Below, one piece after another: positions 23,743 through 31,300 of a DNA stretch of 64,000 nucleotides (the first letter of the stretch is position 1; the number at the start of each line of letters is the position of its first letter). Location of the stretch: assembly GCA_002197545.1 (NCBI GenBank), contig NFUO01000738.1:1-64000 (forward strand), given 5' to 3'. The position numbers and the translations under genes were made by a program. Source of the stretch: Acidobacteria subdivision 2 bacterium RH1 MAG20 (GTDB lineage Bacteria; Acidobacteriota; Terriglobia; Terriglobales; Acidobacteriaceae). The notes under the pieces are model-generated. The model saw only the letters and a program-made list of their open reading frames with translations. It was not told the origin of the DNA and ran no database searches.

Positions 23743-24518
23743 TGATGGGCCGCCCAAAGAATCGAATTGTGGAAGAGGGTTGTGTAAGCCGTGTTTTGGA
23801 AGAGATCGGGATGATGACCCATGAAGATGTAGATATTTCTCGCTTTGACGTGCTCGTTGGTCCAGACGACGGGGTGGTCGCCCATCTTGATGTTGGTGTC
23901 GGGGGAATAAGTATTTTCGTCAACGCTGGCGAGGACATGGACGTTTGGCCGCGGTGATTTGTTGTAGGTGTACCACTCTTCGTCCTTGACGACGAAGGAA
24001 TGAGGAACGTCTTTCATGACGGGGTGCGATGGCGCTTCGACGTTGACGGTCGCGGTGGCGAAGGTGGCGATGTATTTGGTGAATCGGATATCACCCATGA
24101 AGCGGGAGAACCAATCCCACATAGGGAAGCCGTCGAACTCGCCGAGAAGCGTGGCGTGGTGGAAGCCGATCCAGCCGATGGTGCCTTGCTCGATGGCTTT
24201 GGTGAAGGCTGCGGCAGCGGTAGGCGTCCAGTTATAAGGCGGATAGTTGAGCTGGATGAAGAGTTGATAGTGAGAGAGGAAGGCCTCATCGATGGGCTTT
24301 GTATCTTCGATGTAATCGATGGTGAAGTTATCTCGTTTCGCTTCCTGCGCGAGCCATATTTTGGCGGCTGCGACGTAGGCCTGATGCTGACCGCCGTGTT
24401 CGGCGATTGCCAGGACTCTGAAGGAGGGTGATGGAGCCTGCGCGTTGAGCGTGACCGCACAGAGGAAGAGAAGAGAGAGGGCGACGATAGGCGAGCTGAT
24501 GCGGCTTAGACGTTTCAC
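23739..24518 (-). CDS. ThuA-like domain secreted protein, upstream paralogue
   Basis: 259 residues from a GTG at 24518 with AAGGAA upstream. The signal peptide is PIVALSLLFLCAVTLNAQA. The ThuA core shows SFRVLAIAEHGGQHQAYVAA, QGTIGWIGFHHATLLGEFDG and HPVVWTNEHVKARNIYIFMG, parallel to the downstream gene but clearly diverged, so the pair is an old tandem duplication. Likely periplasmic; a carbohydrate-related role is inferred from the family only. Confidence 0.85.
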   Translation of the reverse strand: MKRLSRISSPIVALSLLFLCAVTLNAQAPSPSFRVLAIAEHGGQHQAYVAAAKIWLAQEAKRDNFTIDYIEDTKPIDEAFLSHYQLFIQLNYPPYNWTPTAAAAFTKAIEQGTIGWIGFHHATLLGEFDGFPMWDWFSRFMGDIRFTKYIATFATATVNVEAPSHPVMKDVPHSFVVKDEEWYTYNKSPRPNVHVLASVDENTYSPDTNIKMGDHPVVWTNEHVKARNIYIFMGHHPDLFQNTAYTTLFHNSILWAAHQ

Positions 24519-24637
24519 TAAGGTTCCTTGTGGTGCGGCCGGGAATTGCTGCGGATCATTTTATATCTTTAATTACAAAGTATGCCCTCTTCGTTGCGAG
24601 TGACTGATATGGTAGTCTGCGAGGCCCTGAAACTGCT

Positions 24638-25735
24638 ATGGATTGTTTGCGACTTCGACGTGGATTTTCGTTATCGGTCTATCGTGCCAGTGTGGTATTG
24701 GTCGCCATGCTGAGCGCCGGAGCCTTGGCGGCGCAGACACAAGGCAATGAGCCGTTGGTGACGCTCATCAATCGCCATGCGATTGTGTACAGCCCAGCGA
24801 CGGGCAAGGTTTATGCCGTAGACAAAGCGCACAATGCAGTGTGGGTGATTGGCGCAGATGGAATAGCGAAGAGCGTGAAGGTGGGCGACGGTCCGGAGGA
24901 CATCGCCGTGCTCGCGTCGAACGGGATGGCTTATGTGGCAAATGTCGAAAGCAACACGATAAGCATATTGGATGGAAAGACCGATGCCGTGGTGGCTACC
25001 GTCCGCTCGCCTGGGAATCCGTATGCGATTGCTGCGGATGATCTGGCGAACAAAGTATATGTAGCGCACACCTACAGCAATATGGTGACTGTCATCGATG
25101 GAGCAACGAACACTGCAACTGGTGTGAAGACCGGATCGGCGGACGCAATTGTTGTGGATGCGGCGGCGAAGAATATCTATCTGATGGGGTATGAGAGCGA
25201 CACTTTGAGGATGGTAGATATGCCCGATGGAGGGGTCACGAAGATTCCCGCAGGTTCGATGCACTCATGGGGCATGGCTCTCGATAAGGCAGCGGGGACG
25301 CTGTATGTGACCCAGATAAGAGATAAGGGTCTTACTGCTCTGGATGTGAAGACACATCGGGAGACGACGATTCCTGTGGGTACGATTCCATCGGCGGTGG
25401 CGGTGAATGATGAGACCGGTCAGGTTTATGTCACCAACTATGACGATGGAACGGTGAGCGTGATCGATGGGAAAGAGGGCCGCGTGGTTGCGACTGTAGC
25501 CGTTGGACAACATCCATCGGCGGTGGCTGTGGATGTGAAGAGGAACCTGGTTATCGTCGCGAATACCAAGGACAGTACCGTGAGCTTCATTGACGGTAAG
25601 ACGCGGCGAGTATTGAGGACGGTGAACGCGGGCGAACATCCGTATGCGATTGCAGTAGATGACATGACTCAAAAGGTGTATGTCGCCAATCTGGGCGAGA
25701 AGTCGTTTACAGCGCTCTCTATGGAAACTCGATGA
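24638..25735 (+). CDS. YncE-like seven-bladed beta-propeller, secreted
   Basis: 365 residues. An N-terminal signal (VVLVAMLSAGALAAQ) precedes repeats of about 42 residues with the consensus NPYAIAVD...KVYVAN...TVSVIDGKT..VVATV. Seven repeats can be counted, closing with HPYAIAVDDMTQKVYVAN. Propellers of this type bind partners or small molecules in the periplasm; a catalytic site is not evident. It is divergent from the ThuA pair and followed closely by a small membrane protein. Confidence 0.87.
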   Translation: MDCLRLRRGFSLSVYRASVVLVAMLSAGALAAQTQGNEPLVTLINRHAIVYSPATGKVYAVDKAHNAVWVIGADGIAKSVKVGDGPEDIAVLASNGMAYVANVESNTISILDGKTDAVVATVRSPGNPYAIAADDLANKVYVAHTYSNMVTVIDGATNTATGVKTGSADAIVVDAAAKNIYLMGYESDTLRMVDMPDGGVTKIPAGSMHSWGMALDKAAGTLYVTQIRDKGLTALDVKTHRETTIPVGTIPSAVAVNDETGQVYVTNYDDGTVSVIDGKEGRVVATVAVGQHPSAVAVDVKRNLVIVANTKDSTVSFIDGKTRRVLRTVNAGEHPYAIAVDDMTQKVYVANLGEKSFTALSMETR

Positions 25736-25747
25736 GGTGATGGTTCG

Positions 25748-26014
25748 ATGATGCGGGTTCTCTTACGAATTTTGCTGGGGCTGGTGGCGGTAGCGGTGCT
25801 GGTCTATGTGGGGGACTGGGTGGTGTTTCAAGCCAGGGGAAAACCTGTTGGGGTGGTGCAAGTGAACCAGTTGCTGGCGACTCCGCTGAAGGGGAACAAA
25901 GTGGAATATGACTTTATGGGGGTCGTGCCGGTGAGTTGCAGCCGCTCGATCTTTCCGCAGACGGGAAATCCTCCGTGCTGGTGGGTGGAGCGGCATAAGA
26001 TGCAGTGGGAGTGA
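25748..26014 (+). CDS. Small single-pass membrane protein
   Basis: 88 residues starting 12 bp after the propeller gene. One membrane helix (ILLGLVAVAVLVYVGDWVVF) is followed by an outside region with two cysteines (VSCSRSI, NPPCWWVERHK), possibly a disulfide. No family recognised. The short spacing suggests co-transcription with the propeller. Confidence 0.65.
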   Translation: MMRVLLRILLGLVAVAVLVYVGDWVVFQARGKPVGVVQVNQLLATPLKGNKVEYDFMGVVPVSCSRSIFPQTGNPPCWWVERHKMQWE

Positions 26015-26024
26015 CTTTGCCAAG

Positions 26025-26085
26025 TACCCCCTCCCCCCCTGAAAAGTCCTAAAGTCTTAGAAACAGGAGAGATAGGTCTGGACTT
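26025..26085. repeat. Dispersed repeat, copy 1
   Basis: A poly-pyrimidine start (ACCCCCTCCCCCCCTGAAAA) then AGTCCTAAAGTCTTAGAAAC and GAGATAGGTCTGGACTT. A close copy is at 35437-35505 with the same order of blocks. Both lie just after the stop of a + strand gene. Intergenic multicopy elements of this kind are frequent in acidobacterial genomes. Confidence 0.6.
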
Positions 26086-26235
26086 CGGTATGACTTCGAT
26101 GCCAAGGGAAAAGTCCGGTAGGGGGCGGATTTTGTTTACTGCCGGTTCAGGGACACCGGTTTGTCAAGAACAAACAACAACAAGAGCGAAATACAGGGGT
26201 TCTGCGCTTCGCTCAGAATGACGACGTAAAACGAA

Positions 26236-27501
26236 CTAATGGACCCGTATGGTGAGTAGTTTGGGCTGGAGGGGAACTCCGCCGTTGATGCTTACTTCGA
26301 GTAGCGCCTCAAAGTTGTGGACCTTACCGCCGATGGTGGCGTGGCGCAGGAGGTCGGTTGCTGTCTCCGGGTTGGAGGCGTATTCCACGGCGGCTTGGGT
26401 GCCCAGTGTTGTCAGGCCGCTGAAGACGAACATGTGAAGGTCCGGCTGGACGCCGGGTAGAAGGGCGACGATGGCGTAATCCTTGGTGAGCGGATGCTCG
26501 GGGCGAAGCCAGAGTACGGGTTCGCCGGGCTGGGGATGGTGGTTCACGATACCGGCGGCGTCCGCGGTGGCCGTCAGGGTAAAGTCCTGAGTCGATGGCA
26601 GTTCTTTCAGTGTGCCATTCTCCGCGACAGAGCCGATGAAGATGAGATTGCGGGAGCGGGCTTCATCCCAGGTGACCAGTGGGCTGCGCTTGAGGATGAA
26701 CTCGGCGCCGCTACGGTCGAAGAGCTGGGTAAGCTCGTGCACGGCGACGAGTTCGCCGATTCCGGTGTAGTTGTCGACGCGCGCGGGCGACTGGTTCTCG
26801 GAGCCGTCGCTGGCGGCGTAGCGCATTCCGCGTTTGGCGTCGCCGATGAAGACGGCGTTGCTGTAGATGACCAGAGGTGGGTCGCCAGCGAGAAAAGGGG
26901 CCCAAAGGTGGTCGAGCGGCTTTGGCGCCGCAAAGTGCTGCTGCCAGATGCGGAAGCCGGCGAGCGGAATGGCTACGACGAGGATGAGGATGGCCAAGGC
27001 GATCTGCCAAGGTCGATGGGGGAATCTCCATCGCTTTGCGGCATTGGCCGGGGTGATGTTGGCTGAAGGTGGATCGTAGGCGATTTGTGGAGGGGGATCG
27101 GAGACTGAAGGTTCAGCGACGTGAGTTTGCGAGGCGTGAGCGGGCAGGAATACGGGGAGGTAGTGCCCCTTGGGGATCTCGATGACGAGGGGTTCGGCGG
27201 CGCCTTCGGAGTTGAAGTAGGCGGAGAGTTTGAGGCGCAGGAGCCGGGCCTGGCTGCGGACGATACTGTCCTCGCTGGAGTTGAAACCGGGGGAGCGCTG
27301 AAAGACCTGGATGCCGATTTGCTGCTCGGTGGCGTCTTCGGGACTCTGACGGATAGCGCAGGACGTGACGTGGAGTAGAAAATCGCGAAGTCGAGCGGAG
27401 CCGACGAGGTGCGGGCTCTCAGTAATGCGCTGAACTAGGTCCCAACGAGGATCTCCAGTGAAATCAATAACCTGAGCGGTTTGTTCCGATGCGATTTTCA
27501 T
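26236..27501 (-). CDS. Membrane-anchored winged-helix-like regulator
   Basis: 421 residues. Residues 15-115 (LVGSARLRDFLLHVTSCAIR, then IGIQVFQRSPGFNSSEDSIV and LVIEIPKGHYLPVF) match the DNA-binding-like N-terminal region often found in acidobacterial and rhizobial signalling proteins. One membrane helix follows near 170-190 (WQIALAILILVVAIPLAGF). The outer 220 residues have no clear fold, though LVIYSNAVFIGDAK and RNLIFIGS are suggestive of a Rossmann-like ligand-binding region. It is divergent from an Oar-like TonB receptor and may sense a ligand and control that gene. Confidence 0.75.
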   Translation of the reverse strand: MKIASEQTAQVIDFTGDPRWDLVQRITESPHLVGSARLRDFLLHVTSCAIRQSPEDATEQQIGIQVFQRSPGFNSSEDSIVRSQARLLRLKLSAYFNSEGAAEPLVIEIPKGHYLPVFLPAHASQTHVAEPSVSDPPPQIAYDPPSANITPANAAKRWRFPHRPWQIALAILILVVAIPLAGFRIWQQHFAAPKPLDHLWAPFLAGDPPLVIYSNAVFIGDAKRGMRYAASDGSENQSPARVDNYTGIGELVAVHELTQLFDRSGAEFILKRSPLVTWDEARSRNLIFIGSVAENGTLKELPSTQDFTLTATADAAGIVNHHPQPGEPVLWLRPEHPLTKDYAIVALLPGVQPDLHMFVFSGLTTLGTQAAVEYASNPETATDLLRHATIGGKVHNFEALLEVSINGGVPLQPKLLTIRVH

Positions 27502-27514
27502 TTCAATAACGAGT

Positions 27515-27537
27515 ATTTCACGGTGAAATCACGGTGA
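27515..27537. promoter_or_regulatory. Overlapping palindromes between regulator and TonB receptor
   Basis: ATTTCACGGTGAAAT (27515-27529) is a perfect palindrome around a central G. It overlaps TCACGGTGA (27529-27537), the same core again, so TCACGGTGA occurs twice 12 bp apart. The site starts 14 bp upstream of the regulator's start codon and about 180 bp before the receptor's, a natural operator position. Confidence 0.55.
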
Positions 27538-27713
27538 ATGACCTATCCAACAATGATTGAGAAAGAGCATGGTCTACGGCGGCTCATAAGAGAGATAACC
27601 ATGAGTGGACTAGACCGCATCTTTCTGACCCCGTGGCATAGGACTTGCGTTGGCGATTCTCCTGTCGGCGGTGTGTTCGTTCTCTCTTTTGGATGCCACT
27701 TTTGGAGGCAACG

Positions 27714-30700
27714 ATGAAGTCTATTAAGAAGCAGGTATGCATCGGGATTCTGTTCCTGATGGTTGGACTGCTGAGCGTCAGTGCTGGATATGGTCAGGCG
27801 GTTTATGGGTCCCTTTATGGAACCATTAGCGACAATACCGGGGCGATCATTCCGAATGCGAAGGTGACGGTCACCGATGTCAGCAAGGGCACGGAAACAG
27901 TCGTTCAGAGCAATGCCGAGGGTTCCTGGCGAGCCGATAACCTAATTTCGGATACGTACAACATCAAGGTAGAGTCGGGATCGTTCGCTCCGGGACAGGC
28001 CGAAGGTGTGGAGCTTCATGCCGATATGTCGCAGAAGGTAGACGTTGCGCTGCAGGTGCAGGGCGCGCAGCAGTCGGTTACGGTGACATCCGAGGCCCCG
28101 GCGTTGCAGACAGACCGGGCGGAGGTCTCGGAGAGCCTGAACGCACGCGCGATCCAGGCGCTGCCGAACCTTACCCGTAACTTTACTACGTTCGCCTTGC
28201 TTACGCCGGGTATGCAGCACTCCACGTTCAACATCAGCGGGCCGGAGAACCCGCAGGGAGGCATCGCTCTCAACTCGAACGGCTCTACTTACGGCGTACA
28301 GGGCTTCCTTCTGGATGGAACGGATAACCGCGACCCGGTGCTGGGAATCATTGTCATTAACCCGACGCTGGACTCGATTGGCGAGATGAAGGTGACGACC
28401 CAGAACTACGATGCCGAGTTTGGCGGGGCGGCTGGCGGCATCATCAGCGCGAGCACGAAGTCGGGCAGCAATGCCTTTCATGGAGACGGCTTCTGGTTCC
28501 GGCATAGCGATGCGCAGGAGGCCCGCGACCCGTTCGCTCAGTCGTCGCGTGATCCCGTGACGAACCGGTATATTCCGAGCGCGCTGTATAGCCAGTTCGG
28601 CGGATCGCTTGGCGGCCCGATTATGAAGAACAAGGCATTCTTCTTTATGGACTATCAGGGACTTCGCCAAAGACTGGGGACTAGTTTTCTGCAGTCGGTC
28701 CCGACGGCCACGGTTCGCAATACCTGCCTGGCGCAGGGAAGCACGACGTGCGACCTGAGCCAGTATGTGACCAGCGGTTCTGTCTACAACTACCCGACCT
28801 CGGGCGGAGTTCCGGTTGCGTATGCTCCGAATGCGGTTCCGGTGTCGGCGCTGTCACCGCAGGCGCTTTATTTTCTCCGGCAACTGCCTGTGCCGAACGC
28901 GACCTCTTCTTCAGCGACGCAGAATAACTACGCGGCTTCAGGGAATGGATCGAACAATGGCGACCAGGCTGACGTTCGTCTGGACTACAGGGCGAATGAC
29001 AAGCTGAGCGCATTTGGCCGGTACGACTATGCGATCTACCGGTTGCTGGGTGTTCCAGCCTTTGGCGTGGCCGGTGGGCAGGGCTTCGGCATTGGAAACA
29101 CGTCGGGCACATCGCATGTGCAGAACCAGAGTGCCGCCCTGGGTTTCGACTACGCTGTGAATGCAGGACTACTGGCAGATGTTCGGCTGGGCTACCTGAA
29201 CTATCACGTGGCAGAGAACAAATACTCGGTTGGCACGACGCCTGCAACTTCGGCAGGCATTCCGAACCTGAATACACTGAGCGATACGAGCGGCCTGCCG
29301 TCATTCAACATCAAGGACAACAGCATCAGCAACTTTGGCGATCAGGGTTGCAACTGCCCGCTGCTGGAGAGTGAACAGGTATATCAACTGACGAATAACT
29401 GGACGAAGATACTGGGAAATCACACGATCAAGTTTGGCGGAGATGTCCGTTATGCATTTAACATTCGCAATGCCAGCGACAACAATCGCACGGGCGTGCT
29501 GAATTTCAACAACGGTTCCACTGCCGGTCCGAATGGCGCGGGTTCAGGGCTCGCTTCGCTGCTCTTTGGGAAGATCAATGAGTTTCAGCGTTTCGACGTC
29601 TACCAGAACGATGCGGCGAACCGGCAGAAGCGACTTGCCTTCTACGGGCAGGACAGCTACCGCATGACGCAGAAGTTGACGGTGAATTATGGCGTTCGCT
29701 GGGACCTGATCTTTCCTGAGACCGTGAATGGAACGGGCAAAGGTGGATTTGCTTCAATCGCTTCGGGCGGCACGCGGGTTGCCGGTGTCAATGGCATCGG
29801 CACGAACGGAAACGAGAAGATGGATTACATGAATCTCGCCGGCCGGTTTGGCTTTGCCTATCAGGTGCTGCAGAACACGGTGGTTCGCGGCGGTTTCTCG
29901 CAGGTGTATGACAATGTGGGCTACTTCGGAACGATCTTCGGCAGCGTGCTGACGCACAATCTGCCGGTGCTCGGCAATGAAGATATCAACGCGAACAACG
30001 CGACGGGACAGTATGCGACGACGCTCGCTGGTCCTCCGGTGCGTCCTGCGGCTCCTTTCGTGCCGTCCAGCGGCATTATTCCGCTGAGCGATGCGTTCGG
30101 ACCGCAGTTCCGGCCGGAGCGTATCCAATTGCCGAAGGTGGACCAGTGGAACGTTACCGTGCAGCAGCAGTTCGGCGCCAATACTACGTTCGAGATTGCC
30201 TATGTGGGCAATCACGCGGAGCGAATCTATCCGGGCGAGACATATGGATATGACCTGAATGGTCCTGTCCTTGCGTCTTCACCGGCTGAGCTTGCTTCGG
30301 GTGACATTGCCCAGCGGCGACCTTATTACAACAAATTTGTATCGCAATACAACGGCGCTACCGTTAAGTGCTGCAGCAATGGCATGACTTCGGCGGCCCC
30401 ATCGGCGAATGCTCACTATCATGCCTTGCAGACAAAGCTGGACAAGCGCTTCGCCAATGGGTTGCAGTTCAACGCGAACTACACATGGTCGAAGGCGATG
30501 AACTACGCCAACGATAGTGTGTTTGCGCGCTATCCTCGCGCGAGCTATGGCCCGAACGACACGAACCGCACGAATATCTTTGTGTTGAGCGGTGTCTATC
30601 AGCTTCCGTTCGGCAAAGACCGCATGTTCCTGTCGCACAGCGGTCGCTTGATGGATTACGTGGTTGGCGGCTACACGATAAGCGGAGCGACGACGTATCA

Positions 30701-31202
30701 GAGCGGAGCGCCCTTTACACCGACGTTTGCCGAGTGCGCACTGCAGCAGGATCTCGACACGAACTACAACGGTCCTGGCCGCAGCAGCGATTGCCGTCCG
30801 GATAAGGGGACAGGCTTCAATGTTCACGCTGGCGGCTACGATGCCGCGACAAAAACAGTCCATCTCTTTACGCCGATGAGCAGTCCGGTCGGTTCGCCGA
30901 ACAGCTCCGGGGCTTTTGCGATGCCGGCGTTCGGTACGTTCGGCAATGTGGGGCGCAACTCCTTCCGTGGGCCGAATCAGTTTATGGCTGATGCGTCGCT
31001 GTTGAAGGACATTCCAATGACCGAGCGGGTAAGTGGGCAGTTCCAATTTCAGGTCTTCAACCTGTTCAACCATCCCGCGCTGGACATTCCCAATTCGTCG
31101 GGAGCGCGTTGCGTGGACTGCGCGAATGGCGGCGTCATCAGTAACATCGACTCGAACATTCCCATGCGGCAACTGCAGTTTGCCTTCCGCGTCGCGTTCT
31201 AG
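27714..31202 (+). CDS. Oar-like TonB-dependent outer-membrane receptor with carboxypeptidase-regulatory domain
   Basis: 1162 residues from the ATG at 27714, which has GGAGG upstream and starts the signal peptide (CIGILFLMVGLLSVSAGYGQ). Residues 28-115 form a CarboxypepD_reg-like domain (YGSLYGTISDNTGAIIPNAK). A plug region (VQGFLLDGTDNRDPVLG, GGAAGGIISASTKSGSNAFH) and a large beta-barrel ending in QFAFRVAF follow. These proteins are very numerous in acidobacteria and are thought to import glycans or oligomers with TonB energy. The next gene encodes a secreted glycosidase, pointing to a carbohydrate substrate. A hairpin terminator follows. Confidence 0.92.
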   Translation: MKSIKKQVCIGILFLMVGLLSVSAGYGQAVYGSLYGTISDNTGAIIPNAKVTVTDVSKGTETVVQSNAEGSWRADNLISDTYNIKVESGSFAPGQAEGVELHADMSQKVDVALQVQGAQQSVTVTSEAPALQTDRAEVSESLNARAIQALPNLTRNFTTFALLTPGMQHSTFNISGPENPQGGIALNSNGSTYGVQGFLLDGTDNRDPVLGIIVINPTLDSIGEMKVTTQNYDAEFGGAAGGIISASTKSGSNAFHGDGFWFRHSDAQEARDPFAQSSRDPVTNRYIPSALYSQFGGSLGGPIMKNKAFFFMDYQGLRQRLGTSFLQSVPTATVRNTCLAQGSTTCDLSQYVTSGSVYNYPTSGGVPVAYAPNAVPVSALSPQALYFLRQLPVPNATSSSATQNNYAASGNGSNNGDQADVRLDYRANDKLSAFGRYDYAIYRLLGVPAFGVAGGQGFGIGNTSGTSHVQNQSAALGFDYAVNAGLLADVRLGYLNYHVAENKYSVGTTPATSAGIPNLNTLSDTSGLPSFNIKDNSISNFGDQGCNCPLLESEQVYQLTNNWTKILGNHTIKFGGDVRYAFNIRNASDNNRTGVLNFNNGSTAGPNGAGSGLASLLFGKINEFQRFDVYQNDAANRQKRLAFYGQDSYRMTQKLTVNYGVRWDLIFPETVNGTGKGGFASIASGGTRVAGVNGIGTNGNEKMDYMNLAGRFGFAYQVLQNTVVRGGFSQVYDNVGYFGTIFGSVLTHNLPVLGNEDINANNATGQYATTLAGPPVRPAAPFVPSSGIIPLSDAFGPQFRPERIQLPKVDQWNVTVQQQFGANTTFEIAYVGNHAERIYPGETYGYDLNGPVLASSPAELASGDIAQRRPYYNKFVSQYNGATVKCCSNGMTSAAPSANAHYHALQTKLDKRFANGLQFNANYTWSKAMNYANDSVFARYPRASYGPNDTNRTNIFVLSGVYQLPFGKDRMFLSHSGRLMDYVVGGYTISGATTYQSGAPFTPTFAECALQQDLDTNYNGPGRSSDCRPDKGTGFNVHAGGYDAATKTVHLFTPMSSPVGSPNSSGAFAMPAFGTFGNVGRNSFRGPNQFMADASLLKDIPMTERVSGQFQFQVFNLFNHPALDIPNSSGARCVDCANGGVISNIDSNIPMRQLQFAFRVAF

Positions 31203-31221
31203 TTTCCCTCTAACCCTGTAG

Positions 31222-31247
31222 GGTTGCCGACTGTGCTGTCGGCAGCC
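31222..31247 (+). terminator. Hairpin after the TonB receptor gene
   Basis: TGCCGAC (31225-31231) and GTCGGCA (31238-31244) form a perfect stem within GGGTTGCC...GGCAGCCCC, 20 bp after the receptor stop. The tail lacks a clear T run, so it could also only stabilise the mRNA end. Confidence 0.5.
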
Positions 31248-31300
31248 CCTCAACTTGTCCGGTATCTTTTTACAAACCTTTGATACGGTCGTAGACGACA

